10,493 bases of DNA, taken from positions 1 through 10,493 of the forward strand of contig CABGHG010000049.1 in assembly GCA_902158735.1 (NCBI GenBank). The letters run 5' to 3'. Below are positions 5,580 through 10,493 of this stretch, piece by piece. The DNA comes from Candidatus Methanolliviera sp. GoM_oil (GTDB lineage Archaea; Halobacteriota; Methanoliparia; Methanoliparales; Methanoliparaceae). Every line of letters begins with the position of its first letter. Within the stretch, counting starts at the first letter, position 1. The notes beneath the pieces are model-generated. The model did not search any database. It was not told the origin of the DNA and saw only the letters and a program-made list of their open reading frames with translations. The translations under genes and the position numbers were made by a program.

Positions 5580-7004
5580 ATGGCTAATATCAGTGAATTC
5601 AATAGGATCTTTCATCCAAGGGGCGTGGCAGTAGTTGGCGTCTCAAGCAATCCGGCCAAATTTGGCAATATATTTTTTTCCGGGTTGATAGAAGCCGGTT
5701 CTAACGTGTATCCTATCAATCTAAAGGAGAAAGAGATATTGGGGAGAGAGGCATACCCAAGCGTTAAAGAGATACCGGATGATGTTGATTACGCTGTCAT
5801 TTCCATACCCACTTCTGGAATACCAAAGGTCATCGAGGATTGTGGTGAGAAAGGAGTTAAGGCTGTCAGTATATATACGGCCGAATATAGTGAGAGTGGT
5901 ACAAAAGAAGGAATAAAAAGAGAGAAAGAACTCGTTGATGCAGCAAAAAAGGCAAATGTTAGGATCATAGGGCCAAATTGTATTGGAATATACTGTCCAG
6001 GTGGAAGATTATCTTTCTTCCCGGGCGTTTCAATGGAGAGAGGAGATATTGGATTTATCTCTCAGAGTGGGGGGCACGCGGAAGAATTTGCTTATGAGGC
6101 AGAGAGTTGGGGGATAAGATTCAGCAAGATCATCAGTTACGGCAACGCCTGTGATGTAAATTGTGAAGAGCTACTTGCTTATCTGGCAGAAGATCCGGAG
6201 ACGAGGATCATAGGCATCTATGTGGAAGGTGTGAAGGATGGAAGAAGGTTTTTTGATACGTTGAAAGATGCTGCAAGGCAGAAACCTGTCGTGATTTGGA
6301 AAGGAGGGGCGACGGAGGGTGGAACAAGGGCAGTAGCATCGCATACGGGATCCTTGGCAGGTTCCCCCGCGATATGGAGTACTGCGATCAAACAATCTGG
6401 TGCCATCGAGGTGAGTGGTCGCGACGAGTTTGCCGATACACTCTCCGCGATTAGATATCTAAGTCGCCCCTCTGGAAAGGCAGCAGGCATCGTTGGAGCA
6501 GGTGGTGGTGCGGGCGTCACATCGACCGATATCTGCGAGATGAATGGGCTATCCGTTCCGCAATTGGAAGTGAAGACGATGGAAGAACTGAGTAAGATCG
6601 TTCCTCCGATGGGAACGAGTGTAAAGAATCCAGTTGATCTCTCTTATTTCCTGATTCAGAATTTTTCTCTTTTGGGGGAGTGCACCGAGTTGGTGGCAGG
6701 TGATCCGAATGTGGATATGCTGATCGTGCATGTAAGCCATTTTGATATGATGGTAAAATCTCGTCCATCTGAACTGGAAACCATCTTTAAGACGCTCGTT
6801 GGCACAAAAAAGATGATGGCAGACAAATTTCCTAAAAAGCCGTTGGTAATTATACTTCATCCAACGGGAAGTATAGATGTGGAGATAGAGAAGGTAAAGC
6901 TTAGAAAAAGACTTGTTAAAGAAGGTATGTGTGTCTATCCAAGCATCTCTCGTGCGGCAAGAGCTCTATCAAATTTAGCCTCGTTGGAGATTGAAATTGA
7001 ATAA
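5580..7004 (+). CDS. ADP-forming acyl-CoA synthetase, alpha-subunit type
   Basis: This 474-residue protein belongs to the ADP-forming acetyl-CoA synthetase (ACD) alpha family, which interconverts acyl-CoA, ADP and phosphate with acid, CoA and ATP. The N-terminal Rossmann CoA-binding domain has FHPRGVAVVGVSSNPAKFGN (11-30), PINLKEKEILG (45-55) and IIGPNCIGIYCPG (129-141). The second, ligase-CoA-like domain has FISQSGGHAEEFA (159-171), RFSKIISYGNACDVN (180-194) and the phospho-histidine loop ASHTGSLAG with H255 (253-261). A third domain follows (AGIVGAGGGAGV, KNPVDLS). The ISQSGGHAEE variant departs from the usual ISQSGALG and suggests a subfamily for substrates other than acetate, which is inference. 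No ATP-grasp beta domain is fused or adjacent, so a partner must be encoded elsewhere. It stops 1 nt before the convergent polX stop. Confidence 0.88.
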   Translation: MANISEFNRIFHPRGVAVVGVSSNPAKFGNIFFSGLIEAGSNVYPINLKEKEILGREAYPSVKEIPDDVDYAVISIPTSGIPKVIEDCGEKGVKAVSIYTAEYSESGTKEGIKREKELVDAAKKANVRIIGPNCIGIYCPGGRLSFFPGVSMERGDIGFISQSGGHAEEFAYEAESWGIRFSKIISYGNACDVNCEELLAYLAEDPETRIIGIYVEGVKDGRRFFDTLKDAARQKPVVIWKGGATEGGTRAVASHTGSLAGSPAIWSTAIKQSGAIEVSGRDEFADTLSAIRYLSRPSGKAAGIVGAGGGAGVTSTDICEMNGLSVPQLEVKTMEELSKIVPPMGTSVKNPVDLSYFLIQNFSLLGECTELVAGDPNVDMLIVHVSHFDMMVKSRPSELETIFKTLVGTKKMMADKFPKKPLVIILHPTGSIDVEIEKVKLRKRLVKEGMCVYPSISRAARALSNLASLEIEIE

Positions 7005-7005
7005 T

Positions 7006-8700
7006 TCACCTCATCACCTTTCTCAATTTATCTGAGGGAGACGTATTCAAGACGTCTTCCTTCTCGAGCCACCCTCTCCTCGCCACACCGATGCCCAAAT
7101 TCATATATCGCATCATTCCTAAGCTATGTGCGTCCGTTCCAATGGAAAGCTTAATTCCTCTCTCTTTGGCCTTCCTACAGTTGATATCGTTCAAATCTAG
7201 TCTGCCGGGGTATGCATTTATCTCGAGAGCAGTCTTCGTCTCTTTTGCTCTCTTAATAATCTTATCGAGATCGACCTCATAGCCCTCGCGACTGGAAATG
7301 AGTCTACCAGTCGGATGTGCAATAACGTCCACGTTGGGATCATCCATTGCTGATAGCATCCTCTCCGTGACGTTCTTCTCAAATCCTTGATGGATCGCAG
7401 CGACGACCAGATCCAACTCTTTCAAGAGATCATCGGGATAATCTAAGGATCCATCTCCTAAAATATCGACCTCTGTTCCCTTCAATAGCGTTATCCCTTC
7501 TATTTCATCATTTAATCGATCAATTTCTCTGTTTCTTTCCGACAAAAGGTCTATACTCAAGCCTCTGGCGTATTTGGCGGATCTTGAGTGATCGCATACC
7601 GCAACGTAATCGTATCCAAATTTCTTTGATTCGAGAGCGATCTCTTTCAAACTTGCGGTCCCATCGGAATATTTGGAATGTACATGTAGATCTCCCTTAA
7701 TATCCTCCATCTCGACTAATTTTGGCAATTTCCCGGAGATCGCCGCCTCTATCTCGCCCCCGTCTTCCCTCAACTCAGGCGGGATGTAGGGCAGATCGAG
7801 TGTCGCATAGACCTCTCCTTCTATTTTGCCCGCCATCTTTTTGTCTCCCCGAAAAACGCCGTATTCGTTGAGTTTTAACCCCTTCTTCATTGCTATCTTC
7901 CTCATCCTTATATTATGAGATTTTGATCCTGTAAAATATTGCAGAGCCGAGCCATAAGAGTATTCCTCTACGACCCTCAGATCTATCTGTATTCCTCCTT
8001 TGATAAGAACAGATCCTTTCGTTTTGCCGGCGGCAAGCACCCTCTCGACGATGGGCAATTCGGTAAAAATTTTTATCACCTTACCGCCATCTTCACCTGT
8101 GGCAAGGATGTCAAGATCTCCGACGGTCTCCCTCATCCTTCTGAACGAACCAGCCGGAGAGACCTTTTTTACGCCTGCCTTCTTCAATTCATTAACAATT
8201 TCATCTATCAGGGGCAACGCTGTCCCCAAAAGGATTCTCCCCTCACTCTTTTTGAAATATTCTATGCTCTTTTGGATATTAGAGACGCGTTTTTCACCCA
8301 TACCCGGCAGTCTGGCCAGGCTACCGTCTCTGATCACGTTCTCTAAGTCGTCCATAGATTCAACGTTCAACCGACTATAGATCAAGCCGAGCGTCTTTGG
8401 CCCAATCCCTTGAATTTCGATCAGATCCAATAATCCGTTTGGAATGTCAGAGAGAGCATCCTTGTAGCTCTTCATCTCGCCTGTCTTGAGGTACTCCTCG
8501 ATCTTCTTCGAGATGGCTTTACCTATGCCGGGAACCTCACACAATCTCCCTTCTTTTGCTATTATCTCGATATCTTCCGATAAATCGCTCAATATTCTGG
8601 CAACCTTCCTATATGCACCAACTTTAAAGGGATTCTCTCCTCTAAATTCGAGGGCATCCGCCATTCGGTTGAATATCTGTGCCATCTCTTTATTCTTCAC
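7006..8700 (-). CDS. polX: DNA polymerase X with PHP exonuclease domain
   Basis: This 564-residue protein has the standard prokaryotic PolX layout, close to the usual length of about 570. Residues 1-80 form the 8-kDa domain (NPFKVGAYRKVARIL; helix-hairpin-helix CEVPGIGKAISKKI). A second hairpin is IQGIGPKTL and a third LPGMGEKRV. The palm follows with AGSFRRMRETVGDLDIL (183-199; D195 and D197) and IQIDLRVV (D240). The C-terminal PHP domain shows DLHVHSKYSDG (337-347), CDHSRS (H371), GTEVDILGDG (E410), AAIHQG (H437), IAHPTGR (H462) and GTDAHS (D523, H525), so its metal ligands look complete. It should fill short gaps in base-excision repair and trim 3' ends. The GTG start matches the family N-terminus (KNKEMAQIF); no clear Shine-Dalgarno precedes it, and ATG at codon 6 is an alternative. 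It is divergent from the zinc-ribbon/aEF-1beta operon. Confidence 0.93.
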   Translation of the reverse strand: MKNKEMAQIFNRMADALEFRGENPFKVGAYRKVARILSDLSEDIEIIAKEGRLCEVPGIGKAISKKIEEYLKTGEMKSYKDALSDIPNGLLDLIEIQGIGPKTLGLIYSRLNVESMDDLENVIRDGSLARLPGMGEKRVSNIQKSIEYFKKSEGRILLGTALPLIDEIVNELKKAGVKKVSPAGSFRRMRETVGDLDILATGEDGGKVIKIFTELPIVERVLAAGKTKGSVLIKGGIQIDLRVVEEYSYGSALQYFTGSKSHNIRMRKIAMKKGLKLNEYGVFRGDKKMAGKIEGEVYATLDLPYIPPELREDGGEIEAAISGKLPKLVEMEDIKGDLHVHSKYSDGTASLKEIALESKKFGYDYVAVCDHSRSAKYARGLSIDLLSERNREIDRLNDEIEGITLLKGTEVDILGDGSLDYPDDLLKELDLVVAAIHQGFEKNVTERMLSAMDDPNVDVIAHPTGRLISSREGYEVDLDKIIKRAKETKTALEINAYPGRLDLNDINCRKAKERGIKLSIGTDAHSLGMMRYMNLGIGVARRGWLEKEDVLNTSPSDKLRKVMR

Positions 8701-8790
8701 TGGTAAAAGTTTATGACTTTATCTGATAAAGATTTTACGTGGATGGGACTCTCAACTTGCTGGATGATCTCCTCTTCATTTTGTAATTGA

Positions 8791-8806
8791 CAAAAGTTTA
8801 ATATAC
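8791..8806 (+). promoter_or_regulatory. TATA promoter of the zinc-ribbon/aEF-1beta operon
   Basis: CAAAAGTTTAATATAC (8791-8806) is a BRE/TATA-like element centred about 34 nt before ATG 8834, giving an expected start of transcription near 8825. The 133-nt gap from 8701 also serves polX on the other strand, where ATAAACTTTTA (about 8705-8715) is a possible box. Confidence 0.55.
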
Positions 8807-8833
8807 AATAACCAAAAGGGTTAAGAGAATAAA

Positions 8834-9007
8834 ATGACAAAAACGAAGGCAATCGAAAACTGTACTTCTTGCAACGTGAGGCTCGTGGAAGCGGGCTTTA
8901 CGAGATTCCCCTGTCCGACCTGTGGGGAAACCATTGCAAGATGCGTAAAATGTAGAAAGCAAGCCATTCGATATATCTGTCCAAATTGTGGATACGAGGG
9001 ACCTTAA
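8834..9007 (+). CDS. Archaeal zinc-ribbon RNA-binding-type protein, partner of aEF-1beta
   Basis: This short gene codes for 57 residues, from ATG 8834 to TAA 9005-9007. The protein has four CxxC pairs: C10/C13, C27/C30, C37/C40 and C49/C52, as in CTSC, CPTC, CVKC and CPNC. These make two zinc knuckles or one four-stranded double ribbon. It matches the archaeal family described as predicted Zn-ribbon RNA-binding proteins involved in translation (COG2888-like; Haloferax HVO_2753 is a studied relative, as I recall). The gene commonly lies next to aEF-1beta in archaea. Here its TAA is followed directly by the ATG of aEF-1beta with no intervening base, implying translational coupling. It ends in the usual NCGYEGP-type tail. 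A role at the ribosome or on RNA is a family-level inference. Confidence 0.88.
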   Translation: MTKTKAIENCTSCNVRLVEAGFTRFPCPTCGETIARCVKCRKQAIRYICPNCGYEGP

Positions 9008-9274
9008 ATGGGTGAAGTTGCTGCTAAGATAAAGATAATGCCCAAGAGCACGGAAACGGATTTGGATAAGTTGAAAGACGCTATAAAAAACGCTCTTCCG
9101 AAGAATGCGGTATTGAAAACGTTTGAGGAGGTACCAGTTGCCTTCGGGCTCGTTTCCCTCTTTGCATTGGTTTTTGTGGGTGATGAGGAGGGCGGAACAG
9201 AGGCGGTAGAAGATGCCATAGAGAGGATAGATGACGTGGAGAGCGTGCAGGTAGTGGGTCTTGGGAGAGTTTAA
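9008..9274 (+). CDS. ef1b: Elongation factor 1-beta (aEF-1beta)
   Basis: This 88-residue protein is the archaeal guanine nucleotide exchange factor that reloads EF-1alpha with GTP. It matches the family throughout: MGEVAAKIKIMPKSTETDLDK at the start, the central VPVAFGLVSLFALVFVGDEEG (the loop and strand contacting EF-1alpha), and the end VEDAIERIDDVESVQVVGLGRV. Length is exactly that of archaeal homologues, which lack the eukaryotic N-terminal extension. The ATG directly abuts the stop of the zinc-ribbon gene, so translation is probably coupled; no separate Shine-Dalgarno is needed, though AGGGA lies within the upstream gene end. A T-rich stretch and the tRNA-Ala gene follow 33 nt downstream. 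Confidence 0.95.
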   Translation: MGEVAAKIKIMPKSTETDLDKLKDAIKNALPKNAVLKTFEEVPVAFGLVSLFALVFVGDEEGGTEAVEDAIERIDDVESVQVVGLGRV

Positions 9275-9287
9275 AGTAGTTCTATTC

Positions 9288-9304
9288 GTCCTTCTTTTAT
9301 TTTT
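9288..9304 (+). terminator. T-rich termination signal after aEF-1beta
   Basis: The run GTCCTTCTTTTATTTTT lies 13-30 nt after the aEF-1beta stop and just before the tRNA. Archaeal RNA polymerase ends transcription at such U-tracts without a hairpin. Alternatively the tRNA is processed from the same transcript. Confidence 0.4.
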
Positions 9305-9307
9305 AGC

Positions 9308-9380
9308 GGGCTCGTAGCTCAGTTGGAAGAGTGCCGCCTTCGCGAGGCGGAGGCCACGGGTTCAAATCCCGTCGGGTCCA
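9308..9380 (+). tRNA. tRNA-Ala (anticodon CGC)
   Basis: A 73-nt cloverleaf folds without gaps. The acceptor stem pairs GGGCTCG with CGGGTCC, including the G3-U70 pair that marks alanine tRNAs. The D arm is GCTC/GAGT with an 8-nt loop. The anticodon stem CCGCC/GGCGG holds loop TTCGCGA, so the anticodon is CGC. The variable loop is AGGCC and the T arm is ACGGG-TTCAAAT-CCCGT. The discriminator is A73, and CCA is not encoded, as is common in archaea. No intron is present. It reads GCG codons. The opposite strand of positions 9319-9380 is in frame with the adenylyltransferase gene. A possible TATA box (GTTTAAAG, about 9269-9276) overlaps the aEF-1beta stop codon. Confidence 0.97.
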
Positions 9381-9822
9381 TTTGATTTCCGTATTTGTCT
9401 ATTTCGCCCATCTTTATCCTTGTTGATGAGATAAACTTGCCGTCTTCTGCCAAGACGTGTTTCACCTCGATTACCTTTACCTCTTTTAGATTATTTCTCG
9501 TCCTAACTTCATTTATCTTTCTCGTCACCGGATATGTCTCAGGGGAGACCACAAGATAATCGAACGCCTCCTCGTGGGAGACCGGTCCAAAGGGTTCATC
9601 GAGTTTCACTATCCTTACATTCCTATCAAATCTTTTCTTCACGTATTGCCTGATATTCTCTTCTCGAACGGAATACGGCAGGACAAATCTTCTCCTCTCT
9701 TCTCTCGCAAGATCGTCAGAGGTAAGTCCTATACAGACCTCTCCCAGTCCAAATGCAACCTCTAAAAGCTTCTTGTGTCCTTTGTGAAGGGGACTGAACG
9801 TCCCGCCTATTGCAATGGTCAT
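9319..9822 (-). CDS. coaD: Archaeal phosphopantetheine adenylyltransferase, C-terminus antisense to tRNA-Ala
   Basis: The protein joins ATP and 4'-phosphopantetheine to make dephospho-CoA, the penultimate step of CoA synthesis. It is a nucleotidyltransferase: GGTFSPLHKGHKKLL (6-20) holds the T/HxGH motif, GLTSDDLA follows (32-39), YLVVSPET (89-96) is the mid-domain strand, and FISSTRIKMGEID (130-142) is the ISSTRI signature. Archaeal homologues end soon after that motif, so the expected C-terminus is near residue 147. Here no stop occurs, and residues 148-167 (MDPTGFEPVASASRRRHSSN) are read from the complement of the tRNA-Ala gene up to TGA 9321-9319. The GFEPV peptide is the usual result of translating a tRNA T-arm backwards. 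The catalytic core is intact; the tail may be a harmless extension. Upstream are four hairpins at 9827-9923. Confidence 0.9.
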   Translation of the reverse strand: MTIAIGGTFSPLHKGHKKLLEVAFGLGEVCIGLTSDDLAREERRRFVLPYSVREENIRQYVKKRFDRNVRIVKLDEPFGPVSHEEAFDYLVVSPETYPVTRKINEVRTRNNLKEVKVIEVKHVLAEDGKFISSTRIKMGEIDKYGNQMDPTGFEPVASASRRRHSSN

Positions 9823-9826
9823 CTTG

Positions 9827-9923
9827 AAAACCTAACGGTTTTAGTCGCAAATCTTCGATTTGCGTATGCCAAAAATCTTCGATTTTTGAGCACTTCACTC
9901 CCATGTCCTACCTTCGGTAGGAC
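9827..9923. repeat. Series of four short hairpins, three with identical geometry
   Basis: Hairpin 1 is AAAACC-TAAC-GGTTTT (9827-9842). Hairpin 2 is CGCAAATC-TTC-GATTTGCG (9846-9864), hairpin 3 CAAAAATC-TTC-GATTTTTG (9870-9888) and hairpin 4 GTCCTACC-TTC-GGTAGGAC (9905-9923). The last three each have a perfect 8-bp stem and a TTC loop (GAA on the other strand) but different stem sequences; two share AAATCTTCGATTT with starts 24 nt apart. They lie 5-101 nt upstream of the adenylyltransferase start. Stem sequence varies while the fold is kept, which suggests that structure matters. They could be leader RNA hairpins, processing or termination signals, or copies of a dispersed palindrome family. 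Confidence 0.75.
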
Positions 9924-9959
9924 TGTCTTTTTAATGTTTCCCTCTTAAATTATCTCTTT

Positions 9960-10493
9960 TTATTTTCCTGTAATCTTTTTAACCACATTAGCTATCGACC
10001 CCTGTAAGATCTCAGGTATCGTAAGCCACCCCCATCAAACCTCTTTCGACCCCCCACCACACAAAGTTGGGATAATACAACCACAGATGCCTCCTAAGAC
10101 TCCTAATAGAGCTGTCATTTTCAATCAGCTATCCTTGATTTCGCCAGTTCTAATCTTTTTATCCTCCTTAACTTTTTCCCTTCCCTGCGAACACTTCTTA
10201 AAACTATTTTTGATCTTTACGTGCCATCAAAGAGTTTTATAGTTTAGAAACCCAATATTCTTCCTTTTCTGTGGTAACTTAAGTATTTCTCGATAGTTCA
10301 GAAAATCCATAACAATTGCAAATTGCATGTCGTAGGAATTTCATCCCAACCTCCATAATAGATGTCCTGGTTTAACTATATCACCAGTAGGAAATGGAAG
10401 TTCCATCCATTCTTTTGAGTCTTTCGGTCTCTTTCTTTGATGCAAAGAGTTCACCTCAAAGTTGCTGTTAGCGATCCTATCCCTAGATCCTTG
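9960..10493 (-). pseudogene. Partial coding frame with four in-frame TGA codons; decayed or recoded gene
   Basis: Reading the minus strand from the window edge (10493) to TAA at 9962-9960 gives 177 codons in one frame with no TAA or TAG but TGA at 10341-10343, 10227-10229, 10125-10127 and 10035-10037. The pieces look protein-like: one with KRPKDSKEWMELPFPTGDIV, one with QFAIVMDFLNYREILKLPQK, a lysine-rich piece ending GEIKDS, then a hydrophobic, membrane-like segment KMTALLGVLGGICGCIIPTL, and the end IPEILQGSIANVVKKITGK. I do not recognise the family. It may be the remnant of a mobile or accessory gene, or a gene in which TGA is read through. The 5' end lies outside the window. No competing frame of any length exists on either strand here, so the rest of 9924-10493 is otherwise empty. 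It lies on the same strand as the adenylyltransferase gene. Confidence 0.45.

Noticed and set aside
5357..5602. Minus-strand frame of 81 codons in the divergent gap
   Set aside because: It overlaps the BRE/TATA promoter and start of the acyl-CoA synthetase gene, has no visible domain and no clear Shine-Dalgarno, and its codons include the repeat-rich operator region.
9004..9219. 71-codon minus-strand frame opposite aEF-1beta
   Set aside because: It is the shadow of a certain gene; its low-complexity Ser/Ala composition is typical of a reverse-strand frame.
9716..9904. 62-codon minus-strand frame across the coaD start as an independent gene
   Set aside because: Most of it overlaps coaD out of frame and has no recognisable domain; kept only as a possible leader frame in the findings.
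9827..9923. Hairpin series as a CRISPR array
   Set aside because: The palindromes differ in stem sequence and there are no 25-40 nt spacers between identical repeats, despite the Cas4-like fragment at the other end of the window.

Overview
The window looks like chromosomal DNA from an archaeon, most likely a euryarchaeon. Several genes belong to families that are archaeal or strongly archaeal: a Hel308 helicase, the KEOPS subunit Cgi121, elongation factor aEF-1beta with its companion zinc-ribbon protein, an archaeal-type phosphopantetheine adenylyltransferase, and an ADP-forming acyl-CoA synthetase alpha subunit. Promoters have the archaeal BRE/TATA form, and the tRNA gene does not encode CCA. 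A methanogen/ANME-like lineage is possible but cannot be decided from this sequence.

Left part (1-2060). The window opens inside the 3' end of a Cas4-like nuclease gene (+). Its reading frame loses family resemblance next to a fused PstI/NotI-type site and stops without the expected C-terminal cysteine cluster. Facing it is a two-gene minus-strand operon: a UbiA-family prenyltransferase followed by a family 2 glycosyltransferase, overlapping by 32 nt. Both act on lipids or membrane-linked substrates. A small unrecognised gene (1794-2057, +) is divergent from ubiA and overlaps cgi121 tail to tail.

Middle (2049-5579). A compact minus-strand cluster runs from a 52-residue Cys-rich protein (5300) through a 107-residue helical protein and Hel308 to Cgi121. 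It joins DNA repair/replication restart with the tRNA t6A-modifying KEOPS complex. Its divergent control region (5301-5579) carries a 7-bp inverted repeat, three CTCTTGC direct repeats and a clear BRE/TATA for the plus-strand gene.

Right part (5580-9822). A stand-alone ADP-forming acyl-CoA synthetase alpha subunit (+) ends 1 nt from the end of a PolX-type DNA polymerase with a PHP domain (-). Divergent from polX is a translation operon (zinc-ribbon protein, aEF-1beta), followed by tRNA-Ala(CGC). The phosphopantetheine adenylyltransferase gene on the opposite strand has no stop before the tRNA and reads antisense through most of it.

Far right (9823-10493). No intact gene lies here. Four consecutive small hairpins stand upstream of the adenylyltransferase gene; three share an 8-bp stem and the same 3-nt loop. 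Beyond them a minus-strand frame runs off the window edge for 177 codons with four in-frame TGA codons but no TAA or TAG until a final TAA. It is either a decayed gene or a TGA-recoded one. This frame, the antisense tRNA/CDS overlap and the hairpin series are the most unusual items.
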